Below, piece by piece: positions 44,003 to 54,369 of a DNA stretch of 64,000 nucleotides. The position numbers and the translations under genes were made by a program. Under the pieces are notes generated by a model, which did not search any database, was not told the origin of the DNA, and saw only the letters and a list, made by a program, of their open reading frames with translations. Every line of letters begins with the position of its first letter. Positions within the stretch are counted from its first letter, which is position 1. Source of the DNA: Clonostachys chloroleuca (Eukaryota > Ascomycota > Sordariomycetes > Hypocreales > Bionectriaceae); contig JBANAY010000003.1 in the NCBI GenBank assembly GCA_037952775.1, positions 4,712,001-4,776,000 of the forward strand, read 5' to 3'.

Positions 44003-44979
44003 CTACTGCGAGAACTTCTGCTCCACTGTGCCCAAGGTCGAATTACTTTGAAGCGCAGCACGAGCCTTCTGCCAAGAGTCGTCTCCATAGAGAGCAGTCC
44101 TGAGATAAGCCGAGGTTGCACGTTGCACCGAGGCCAATCGCTCTGGGCTTTCATCCTCTGTCTCCAGAGCATCCCAGCCACCCACACCGCCGAGACTGTG
44201 CTTTCCGCCGCGGACGATAAAGAGGTCTTTGGGGCCCGGGGCAAGATAGTATGCATCCCCGTGCCAGTCAGCACCTCTGACAGTCAAGTAAGGGGATAAG
44301 TCGCTGTCTCCGTATACCACGAGAGCAGGAGTCTCCATTGTTGAAAGTCGGGATTGTAGCTTGGCACCATCTGACGTCCTTGCTCCGACAAATCTTCACC
44401 CCCCTTGCCCGTGCCGGCGAGGACGACGCCAGCCTTGATACGTGTATCGCGGTACTTGGTAACAGTGCCGTTACCCAGCGGGCTGCTGTTCTGGGCCCCG
44501 AGGATCATGGAGGCCGTCCAACCACCCATCGAGTGCCCGGCTATCGCAATGTTGTCCCTGTCCAGCCGTCCCTTGACAGAGGGTACGGCCTCCTGTATCT
44601 CGTCCAGATGATCAAGAATCCATATAATGTCTTCGCAGCGCGCCTCCCAAAAGTACTCCTGGCCTGGAGGCGCTTGGAGGCCATATGTAGCCGAACCTAA
44701 GTGTGTTGGTTGGATCACGACAAAACCTTGACCAGCCCAATAGTTGTAGAGGGGCTCATACCCAGCGATGGAAGAAAGCCAATTGCTGTTGCCCTGGCCA
44801 TGGGATAGGATGACAACTGGAAGGTCGTCGCCGTCTAGAGGTGCAGTAACCCGGAGTTCCATATCAACTACACGCTCGGGATAGGGCAGAACGACAGGAC
44901 TGATGGACGAAACCATCATATGATCTGCGGCGGGGACGATGGACGCAGCGCCAAGAAGGACGTGGTTGGGGAAGACCAT
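44003..44979 (-). pseudogene. Alpha/beta hydrolase (PAF-acetylhydrolase/chlorophyllase-like), frameshifted
   Basis: Serine hydrolase of the alpha/beta fold, about 325 aa across two frames. The frame from ATG 44979 has the oxyanion segment VVILSHGQGNSNWLSS, the nucleophile elbow AGHSMGGWTAS (GxSxG), and ends near NPDFQ. It then reads out of phase to a stop at 44284. The rest continues one base over: METPALVVYGDSDLSPYL with the acid residue and RGGKHSLGGVGG with the catalytic His, to the stop at 44003. Adding one T to the run of three near 44346 would fuse the frames in family-like sequence. Either a recent pseudogene or an assembly deletion. It flanks the PKS remnant. Confidence 0.72.
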
Positions 44980-45495
44980 GTTGAATATTTTGGATTGGTA
45001 GAGCGTTCAGTTACCATTCGCTTTATTTATTTATCTTGCCTATTTTCTTTTACTCTTTTACTACCGTCGAAAGAATCGTACTTATACCTACCCATGCCTA
45101 GTTGAGGATGTTACGACGCAACTGAGTTTAGCTATCTCCGCGAAGCTTCCTGTGATGTCGTCCGAATCCCTAACCCACGGCATTTCAGTTGATGAAAGCC
45201 GAAAGCCGTATATATCTTCTTCAGCGTCTTTCTTGAACTCAATCAGGGATGTGTGCGGAGTTATGTAGCAGTCAGCCGGAATTAATGTTTTCGGACTTTC
45301 TTACTTTTCCGGAACAGGTCTGAATCCCGCATTGCCCTACACCACATGCACGGGTTCATACTGAATCGGTTGAATAGTCGTAGGCTTGGAATCTAGAGCA
45401 CCTAACTTTACTAACTGTGGAAGGAAGTCGAGATCCGAGATGCGAGTATGGCCAGGTGTTGCTACCTACTTTGAACCCTGTAGGACTTGATACCG
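44980..45495. other. Intergenic, no gene seen
   Basis: 516 bp between the hydrolase 5' end and the 3' end of the PKS remnant; no supported feature. Confidence 0.45.
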
Positions 45496-47360
45496 CTACC
45501 CTCTCTGCTTTCCCTCCGACTCCTTTGCTAGTGCGGCCTCCGCAAACGATAATACAGCCTCCAAGTTCTTGTCTGGGCTCAAAAAATTCAAGAATGGAAT
45601 GTCAACAGCGAAACCGTTCCAAAACCAGGCACGGAAGTCAGACGCGATCATGCTGTCGACTCCAAGCTGCGCAAATGACCGTGCATAATCGATCCTTTCA
45701 AAGGGCATGAGAATCAAGTTGGAGAACTTCCTTCTAATCACGAGGCTGAGTGCCTCCTTGAGTGATGAGGCGCTCGTCTCCTTCATGAGAGACTTGGCTG
45801 CCACCTCGGGAAGCCCCTTGATCCAGCCAAGACTTGCATCGCCAGAGATATTGTTTGGGCCGCCTGTGTTTCTAGTTCGATCAAAGCCCAAGGCTGCAGA
45901 CAGAATCGACGATAGCTCATCGTCCATCACCGTGCGAGTCACCTCGAAGCCCTTGTCGAGAAGCTTACGAACACCGAAGGTCTCTATACCAGTGAGCATG
46001 TGGGAGTTGGTCACGATGGAGTTTCCTATATCTCTGCCAGCATTGCTAATGCCAAGATCAACAACCTGAAGGAACTCGTCTTCGTTCAAAGGATGGATAC
46101 CTCGTCTCAAAAGTAAGGCTTCTATTTGAGGATTTTCGTGCAAGTATCTGACTTCTGACACCATTCCAAGACCGATGGACACGGCAGGGAGACCTTGTCA
46201 ACGACGCCAGTACGAAAAGGCATCCAAGAACGCATTTGCAGCGCAGTAGTTGGTCTCCGTGGCAACTCCAACCGTCCCAGTCATGGAAGACGCAAGGAAG
46301 AAGAAATCAGGGGACGCAGCCCGGCTCTGAAGGGCATTGTGGAGGTTCCACGCCCCTCACCATTTAGATTAAATACTTGTGTGCTAGCCCTCATCGCTCA
46401 TACGACCAAATAGATCCTCGTGAAGACCCATGGCGGCGTGGACGACGCCTCTTATCGGACCCAGAGCCTTGAACTCAGTGACAGCCTTTTCGACATCCGA
46501 ACTGCTTGAGACGTCTCCTTGGACAATATGGACACGTGATCTAGAGGGTCTTAGATAGTTGACGTGATCCTAAGCCTCCTTTTTGGAAGCGCCAGATATG
46601 CCAAGAACACAAAATTACGGACACCCTGGGATCTCATACAGCTGCTTAGACTTCGGCCCAGACCGCCGAGCGCACCAATGAGCAGCTATGATTTGTGTGA
46701 CGTAATTCTTGATGTGTATTTGAGAGGCATAACCTGGCTCGAAAACCTATTCGTGAGATCGGAACCGGTCTCTTGTCATGAGATCAGGGAAAAAAAGACA
46801 AAAAACAGGAAAAACCTCACCTTGATAATGTTGTTAGGGTTTTTAAGCGAGATGACGACTTTGCCTACTCTGTCCTTGGACGAAAAGAAACGGTTTGCCT
46901 GTGATCTCACTAACACCAAATTCTGTGGTAGGCACAGGTTTGATCTTTCCTGACCGGTACATGGAGAGAATCTCTTCGACCATGCTTGGTGAGTCCGTTA
47001 GCAACAGCCAACGTGGAAAGTGAGTCCAGGACCAACAAAACTGATGTATGTTTTTCTGTAGTAATTATAATGAAACAGCATCTCCGTATTATCAAAAGGC
47101 GTGAAAGTTCCGCCGCGAGCGAAAACCGACATGTCAAGTTTACCCGCGTCAAGCAGCCCTTCCCTACCTCGACAAAACGGCCAAAATCGCCGACACAACG
47201 CCAGCTTGCGTGCATCAGATCACCAACAAGAGAGTTGATGACAACGCCAACACCACATAGGATAATCCCTAATCCCACTTGGCATGCCGGATCAATGCCG
47301 CACAGTGCATGAACGAAAGTCTCGTCGTAGGAGGCTGGCTCGGCCAATCTGGCCACGCTT
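45496..47360 (-). pseudogene. HR-PKS remnant: partial ER, KR and ACP domains
   Basis: C-terminal third of a highly reducing type I polyketide synthase, read right to left. ER: INSLVGDLMHASWRCVGDFG, FVEVGK, GGTFTPFDNTEMLFHYN, RSGKIKPVPTTEFGVSEIT, with several one-base frameshifts. KR: LLIGALGGLGRSL, VHIVQGDVSS, LGPIRGVVHAAMGLHE, NLHNALQSRAASPDFFFL. ACP: LGVDSMIASDFRAWFW with the phosphopantetheine Ser. From ~46590 down to the stop at 45496 one frame persists, interrupted by five stops at 46570, 46384, 46369, 46357 and 46198, each explicable by C-to-T/G-to-A changes. KS, AT and DH domains are absent upstream; the next gene starts at 47676. Clearly non-functional as a synthase. Confidence 0.85.
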
Positions 47361-47675
47361 GATAGTCCTTGGTCTAGGAATTTTGGTTGTCAAGGACCAA
47401 CAGGTGTCCCTTAAGTAATTTCAGACCACATGCAACAGTGACAATACAAGCAGCCTGAAGTTCCGGTGGGCCGACTGCAGTAATTAGTATCAGGGTTGTG
47501 GCCATAACATGAATTACTTAATGCTTATTCTTCTTGTTGGTAACTCTTTCTGCCCCTTTCTACCTCTTTCTACCTTGTTGCTACCAAGTGTTCATTTCCA
47601 GTTCGACTAGGTTGGTTCATTCCTCTTTCATTCACTAGTCCAGTCCTGCGTTCATATTCGACCAGTTTTCGCGCA

Positions 47676-48602
47676 ATGGATGTCCCTGGATTTGCCTTCA
47701 CCACCGGCGGAGGTAAACAAGTCTTTGTTTCCGTAATTAAATCAAGTACTGAGACATTACAGGGAGCGGAATCGGTAGGGAAAGCGCTGAAGCCTTTGCA
47801 AGGGACGGTTCCAGCGGTGTGGTCGTCACCGATATGAATCTCAAAACGGCCCAGGCGACAGTCGAGGCAATTAAAGCCGTAGTCACCTATCCCAATTTCA
47901 AGGCCGAGGCAATCCAGCTCGATGTCACGTCTGAAGAGGCCGTCAAGGCAGCCATCGCATATACATCGAAGCTCTTTGGCCGCATAGATTATGTTGTCAA
48001 TTCAGCTGGTGCGAGTCGTGCCCCTCCTCCAGCCCATGTTTTGCGAGTGCTGATCGATCGTCGTTTCTCTCAAGGTGGCGGCTGATACCTTTGGTCCGAT
48101 ATCAGAAACCAACTTCGCCGACTTCAAAAAGGTTCAGGAAGTGACGGCGCTTTCTGGTGACAAGCGCCGCCTCTGCCGCCATGAAGGCGCAGAGGCCAAA
48201 CCAGTCGATGCAACTAAGCCTGGGCGAGGCACCACCCGGGGATCCATCGTTCTGCTGGCTTCAGTTACTGCTGTCATCTCTGTACCCAGGATGGTGCAGT
48301 GCACGACATCAAAGCATGCTGTCCTGGGAATTACTAAGACCGCCTCCATTGACCTGGTATCCGATGGGATCCACGTCAACTGTCTGTGCCCAGCATGGGC
48401 CAAGACCCCAATGATCCAAGTAGCCCTCGACGTTGTTCCGGGATTGGAGGAGAATATGCTTTCTGGTGTCCCAATGAACAGGCTCGCAACCCCGGAGGAG
48501 GTCGCCGACTCAGTTCTCTACTTGAGCGGTTCGAGGTCGAGCTTCACAACAGGAACTAGTGTCATTATGGATGGAGGCATGAGCTTGGGCCGCAAAGCAT
48601 AA
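47676..48602 (+). CDS. Degenerate short-chain dehydrogenase
   Basis: SDR-like protein of 270 aa; exons 47676-47712, 47763-48010, 48075-48602. Cofactor motif TTGGGSGIGRE spans intron 1. NSAG is followed by a GC-AG intron (donor GCGAGT), which alone joins NSAG to VAADTFGPISE in frame. Two defects: residues encoded at ~48142-48198 (TALSGDKRRLCRHEGAE) are out of phase, since the family-like RRFLVTSAASAAMKAQR lies one base over, implying two compensating indels; and the catalytic YxxxK reads CTTSK (TGC instead of TAC). The C-terminus (VNCLCPAWAKTPMI, GTSVIMDGG) is normal. The frame is open but the enzyme is probably inactive. Confidence 0.75.
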
Positions 48603-49175
48603 TGACTTGTTTGTTACTCCGATCGGCTCACTACCGTAGCCAAGCAGCTAGTTTGTTCTTGATATTTTAGGCGGAATGAACGCCTTTCTCTATTTTCTCT
48701 GTGCCTAACCGCTCGAGCGACCTAACTTGCATCTTCAGTGTGTACAGCTGGCCTTTTTGGCACTATCTCTTTGCTAACAGCTGGCACATAGATGACGTGG
48801 GATATGAGTCGAATAGTAAGCTACTTTCTAGCAGTGATAAAACTTCGAGTGCAAATTGGCTGGTTGAGGAAGTTGGCCGTCCCTGAATGTTTTGATGGCA
48901 GGACTTGGGCAATCACTGATGATTATTAATTGGCCATTCTCTCTCGAGCTTAGCCTGCTTATCCACCTCGCATGTTTACAAATCCCCGGCCACAAGCAGT
49001 CGTTCTTCCTTTCTCGTTACGCAACACGAGCAACATGAGCAGGATCCGAAGTTTGAGACACACAAGTTGTGAATACATTCCTTGCCTCCAGCTTGTCTAC
49101 AACGAAGCGACATATTAGGTGAGCTGCAAAGAGGTGCCTAGGACCTTGTCTCCTGGGCTTCCACATGAGTGCATC
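48603..49175. other. Intergenic, promoter of Zn2Cys6 gene
   Basis: 573 bp with no supported gene; ATG at 49176 follows, preceded by an out-of-frame ATG at 49164. Confidence 0.45.
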
Positions 49176-50785
49176 ATGCCCCGAGCAGGTATCAAGAGGC
49201 TTCGTACGGGGTGTCACACATGCAAGTAAGCTTACACTTATGGTGGAATACGGTACCACTTGTGCTGATATATACCCAGGATAAGAAAAATCAAGGTACG
49301 CACGAGGGATACTTTCATGTATGCACCATCTAACTTCGGGCATGCCAGTGCGATGAGGCTCGACCTGAGTGCGAGCGCTGTACCAGCACAGGACGAAAAT
49401 GCGACGGCTTCGCTCCTGTATTCCACTGGAAAGCATACAAGGTATCAACGCCAGCGACTGTGCCATCTCCTGGCGGGGGCTCTTGTCACCCTGAGGAGGC
49501 TCGTGCTCTTCATTTCTTCCAGTTCGGCGTCGCGCCGTGGCTGTCTGGCCCATACCCATCCTCTTTCTGGACTCACACCATCCTGCAGATTGGGACTCAC
49601 GAGCCAGCCATCCGGCGCAGCGTTGTCGCAATCAGTTTGTTGTATGAAGACTTCGTAGGTAATGGTAGGCTGATGCCCCAACTACGGCACAATATGACAG
49701 CACTTCGGCACTACAATGCAGCCATACATGAGCTCAAAGACCTCACGGACGCCCATCTGATCCTGTTGGCATGCCTGCTGTTTATATGTATCGAGCTGAT
49801 GCAAGGGAGCGAAAGCAAGGCCTTGAGCCACCTCGAAGCTGGGCTCCGCATCATACGAGCAACACCAGGACTCCATCCGTGGGTGCGAAATACACTGTTG
49901 CCGCTCTATCAGCGACAGTCAATCCTGCTCCTGAAGTTTGGTCGTCGTGATGAGGTAGATGCATTAGTTCGACCACTCCATGTCGATGCAGACTTTTCAA
50001 CCTTGGAGGATGCGAGAGTGATGACCGACGAACTGTATCTTCAGATATTCCAACTCGCAGCTGATGGAGCAGAGTATCGTCACGGACGACTGCGACATCA
50101 ACCAGTTCACGCAGACTTGGCCGCAAAACAACACGAGCTTCAATGCGTGACCCAGAGATTTCGAGATAAGGTTATTCCGTTGGGAACTTATTGCTCACAA
50201 TCCGACGACCAAAGATTAATGTACCTCGGCAGTCTCGTAACTCTGGATCTGTGCCAAATCGGGTTGATGACGGCATTCGAGACCTCCGAAATGCCATTTG
50301 ACGAATTTATCCCATCCTATCGGCGCATAGTTGCACACATGGAAGAGATCGGTGCATCCATGATTCGGCGCAATGGTGGCTCCCCAGACCAGCCCGTGTT
50401 CCAGCTCGAGACAGGATATCTCACGAATATACTAGCTGTCATTCTTAAATGCCGTCATCTTCCCACTAGGCTTCATGCCTACTCATTGCTGAGGCAATAC
50501 GGTTCCACGAGGCAAGGACTCTGGGAGATAGACAAGATGTGCTCGATTTGCAAGCGCGTCATAGAAATCGAGCATGATATTTCCTGGGATGGGCTTGAGA
50601 TACCAATGGAGACTGGAAGATGGAATGAGTGGCCCCAGAAGGAGGCCAGGATTTGTCACATAGTCCAAGACTATACAGCGAACACAGACGTTGGGGAGTC
50701 TCATTCGTTATATCCATTGATGTTCATCATGCGCGATGAACAGGGCCAGGTTTATTATATAGACGACGCAATCATTCTTAGTTAA
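49176..50785 (+). CDS. Zn2Cys6 transcription factor with 16-nt microexon
   Basis: Nuclear regulator, 500 aa; exons 49176-49225, 49280-49295 (16 nt) and 49349-50785. The cluster C13HTC16, C23, C30ERC33, C40 is CX2CX6CX6CX2CX6C and is assembled only by including the microexon, which encodes most of KIRKIK. After a short linker the protein has the C6-factor signature ALHFFQFGVAPWLSGPYPSSFW and a helical domain typical of the DUF3468/Fungal_trans_2 type. It lies between a degenerate SDR and an intact SDR, next to the PKS remnant, so it may be the old pathway-specific activator of that cluster. Intact, unlike several neighbours. Confidence 0.9.
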
Positions 50786-51253
50786 AATGCTGAGCGTCGA
50801 AGGTAACCTGGATGAGGCAACATAGCCTGCTGGGATAAGCATACACTCAACTCTATCCTCTCCCCCTATGATGATCACTGTTTAGGCCCGGTGAGTTCGA
50901 CGGTATTACTAAAGTGGAAGGAGGCTAGGCGTTTCGGAATCACTACTCTGAGTTTGACCTCTTGGGCTATCATACTGGACGTACTGATTTCTTTTTGTTG
51001 ATTAGAATTTATTAATGCTTTGGATTTAATTAGATATGTTAGAGAAAAAAGAGCATGTTTACTATTACCCGGAGGCTGGTACATTGTGATATGACGGGCA
51101 CCCATGACAAGTTGTGGATTGACTACACTGATGACGAATATTTGTACAGAGGAAACTTCCCGACTTCTTTTTAGAAATTATGGACCCTTCCTTAATATTC
51201 CTTCTTCGACGACAAAACCAGGATCTGGAGATTTGCTTGGACAGAAGGGGAGG
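50786..51253. other. Convergent intergenic spacer
   Basis: 468 bp between the 3' ends of the Zn2Cys6 gene and the SDR; AT-rich, presumably 3' UTRs. Confidence 0.45.
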
Positions 51254-52393
51254 TTAAAGAGAGGCGATGATATCATTGAGATTGACTGAAGAAAGCTCCT
51301 GAAGTGTTTCAGTCCAGATAACATCGGTCAAAGCTTTTCCATCCGAGTAATACCATTTGGCTAGGCTGATGAGAAAGTAAGTTATATGATATAATGACTT
51401 CTGAATTTGAAGATGCTGATGAACTTACGGCGCGAACTTGAAATTCATGATATAAGAGCCATGGGATTCCTTCCCATGTCTAAGTATTGCATCAAGATAT
51501 GTTGCGGCGCCTTGTTCTAGAGGCCTACCGGCAATTCCATGGAAGATATTGGAGAAGACCCCAGCTAGCCCTGTTGCCTCGCGCGACAGGCCAGTCCCCT
51601 TGATGAGTCCCGGCTCAACGAGATTGATGGTGACAGTGTTACGGTCCACCTTCTCAGCGAGTCTCACAAAGAACAACTGGCAAAGTAGCTTCGATACACC
51701 ATACCTGTCCGGGGGACTAAAAGATGTGATGGATGTGTCGTCAAAGGATGGCAGCAGCGGCCGCTGGTCCCTGTTTGTGAAACTCGTTAAGTGAGCCATG
51801 ACTGAGCTAACGGCGGTCAAAACAGGTGGGTCAGGGCCTGAGGTCTTGCTCTTCAAGACGGGAAGAAGAAGGACAGCCAAAAGTGCGGTACTGATGTGGT
51901 TAAGCTGGATGGTTCTCTCATGGCCCGTGGCGGGGACTTTGGCGAAGCGGACAGGTGAAGCTCCGGCGTTCAGAATCACAAAATCGATGCGCGTGAGCTC
52001 CTGTTGGCACTTCCGAACGAAGGCCTGAATAGAATCGTATGACTCCATGTCGAGCTTCCAAACATCGATTTTGGCGGTGGGATTCTGCTCAACAAGGTTG
52101 GCGGCGGCAGCTCGGCCCCGTTCGAGCGACCGTACAGCCATCACTAGATGTGACAATCCGAGGGAGAGGAGTTGCTTTGAAGACTCCAAGCCTAGCCCTG
52201 AGTTTGATCCTGTGACTATAGCGCACTTCCCAGTCACATCAGGCCATGATCCTTTGGAGGGCACCTCGAGCGTGGTTTTAAACTGATTCTGATAGAAGAC
52301 TGGGCCCCAGAATTTCTCCCAGGGCTCCATGTCCTTCGATGCCTTGAGCGGTTTGGCATCTTGTTTGGTGGTTTTTTTGCACGAGCTGGGCAT
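51254..52393 (-). CDS. Short-chain dehydrogenase (retinol dehydrogenase-like)
   Basis: NAD(P)-dependent oxidoreductase, 358 aa, exons 52393-51429 and 51365-51254. Motifs are complete: cofactor IVTGSNSGLGLE, KLDMESYDS for the adenine pocket, NAGAS, catalytic Ser in AVSSVMAH and YGVSK with Tyr and Lys. The N-terminal ~55 residues (WGPVFYQNQFKTT before the Rossmann strand) and the C-terminal GSYIMNFKFAP plus ETLQEL match the fungal retinol-dehydrogenase-like SDR group common in secondary-metabolite clusters. The last exon uses the acceptor at 51366. ATG 52393 is the first in frame. Transcribed divergently from the damaged regulator at 52746. Substrate unknown; probably active. Confidence 0.92.
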
Positions 52394-52745
52394 ATTTTCT
52401 GAGTGAAAAAGTAGGTATAGATACAAAAGGTTGCTACTGAAGCGTCTCAGGAAAAATATTCACTCCAAAAGGATTTGCATCCCCTTTTATATTCGCATTA
52501 TTCTGTAGACATATCTAACGCCTTCATCCATCATTGAGACTAGGCCAGGAAGAGTAACCGAGCTGGAGAGAGGCTAATCTGAAATAAGTAACCGAGCTGT
52601 GTTTCCACCCCCTTGCAACCGTCATCCGTCATCAAGATCACGGAGATGACGGACGTAACAAAAGCATAAAGACGCCGACACTCTCCATGCTCGGTTACTG
52701 CTTTGAGCTACGCTTGATTTTGCAAGCTTACAACGGACAGCAAGT
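52394..52745. promoter_or_regulatory. Bidirectional promoter between SDR and damaged regulator
   Basis: 352 bp between divergent starts. It contains a direct repeat: AGTAACCGAGCTGgaga at ~52551 and AGTAACCGAGCTGtgtt at ~52587 (13 identical bases), and the related CTCGGTTAC on the opposite strand at ~52690. Candidate shared regulator sites. Confidence 0.5.
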
Positions 52746-54159
52746 ATGGCGGATCAATTTCATGTCGTGCTCGCGACTGACTGGGATGCCCGCATTCCCG
52801 GTTATCGGAAGCGCAAAGTATTCCCCAAAACCAAATCTGGCTCTCCACCTGCAAGTCCAAGAAAGTAAAGGTTGGTCATCTTGCCACCGATTTGTTCAGC
52901 GGTTTGTGAGACTGATTTCTGTCAAGTGCGATGAGAAGAGACCGATTTGTGCCCGGTGCGTGAGAAATGGACGTCAGTGCCACTACAGCGAAGGCGAAAC
53001 TGCCCCGTCAAATCAACAGATCGCGAGATCCAGAGCAGGAGTTGAGATTCCTACTAGCGGCCTCTCTCTGTCCCTTTTCACTTTGAATACGCCTTCTCCA
53101 TTTCCTCTGTTGAATGCCAAGAATGGCACTTCGATGTTGGAACTCATGCAGTATTGCGACAGTCGCTGGGGAGATATCCTGCACGTCGAGTTCACTGATG
53201 TTTTCAAATTCATGTTTCAATCCAGCCATCTGATTCGCAATGTCGTTATCGGTATCACAGCATGCCATCTTCGACACCTTTCTGAAGACAACCTGCGTCA
53301 CCAGATCGCCGAACATTTCTACCAGTCGTTGGCAGTGCAGGAGTATCTCAGCAGACTTACTGTGCCCGTTTCAAAAATGAGCGGAGCAGAGTTTAACGAG
53401 CTGGTTTTAGGTGGAATGCTGCTGAATATTCTCTGCTTTCCATTGCCCCCAAGTTCTCCTTATAATACGGACAGAAGCCCACAAGGGGATTGTTGGACAA
53501 ACATTTTAACTGAGGCACTGGGCTGGCTAGCTCTGCAATCTGGTCTCAGACCACTCCTCAAATCCGGTGGACATCGCCTTCAGGGAGCTATGGAACTCCT
53601 TGGGCCAATCTTTTTAGGGGTAAACGAAAGCCGTCATATGGCCATGTCCCAAGGGTTGCAAGGCGTCCCCGAGATTTGGATCAATTTCTTTGATTTGGGC
53701 ACTGCAGCCGTTTCACCTAGCACCTGCGCCCCCGGGAATGACATCAAGGGTTCTAAAGTCGTGGTCTCCTATCTGCCGATGAGTGAAGTTCTCGGAGCTC
53801 CTATGATGTTGGTGGCTTTCCTTCGGCAGGTTGAACCCTTGCCAACCAACTCGTTCCACCATTTCGCGTTCTTGGCCAAAGCTCACCCACACTTTCGGGA
53901 ATTGCTCCATCACCAGAACGAGAAGGCCACATGGCTGTATGGATACTGGTGCGGACTCATGTGTCGCTTCAAGGGGCTGTGGTGGTCTCGAGATCGCAGC
54001 CGAAGGGATTACGAGGCTGTCAGTCGATGGTTCCAGGAGCTGGACCCCGCTGCACGCCCTGGTTTGGAGGGCGAGCTGTGGAAGAATATGATTCATGAGC
54101 TAGAGATTGCACCGCAATGGCGACTTTTGAGAACAGGGCCACCAGATCGATGTGTGTAG
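52746..54159 (+). pseudogene. Zn2Cys6 transcription factor, frameshifted in the zinc cluster
   Basis: Regulator gene with ATG 52746, intron 52871-52926 and a second exon to 54159. Exon 1 begins MADQFHVVLATDWDARIPGY and reads into KTKSG, then loses phase at about 52845, where one base seems missing from the codon for the first zinc-binding Cys. One base over, STCKSKKVK continues across the intron into CDEKRPICARCVRNGRQC. The rest (~410 residues, SSHLIRNVVIGITACHLRHL and RFKGLWWSRDRSRRDYEAV) is open and resembles C6-factor C-terminal domains. As read, the protein would stop early or lack two of six ligands. Either a disabled regulator or an assembly deletion. Confidence 0.72.
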
Positions 54160-54369
54160 TGCTGTTATCTCAAAATTTATTTTTATGTCGGATGCGTATG
54201 ACTAGCATTTTATCTTTCCATCCGTAGTTTCAAATGCAAACTGCTATGCTTTAAAAGAATAAGACCCAGGCTGCTATAAGCCCAAAATTTCCATCGCAGC
54301 AACTAGATGTCCCAACCCCGACGTACCCTCGTCCTCGTATGCCATCATAAATTCAAATCATGCATTAAA

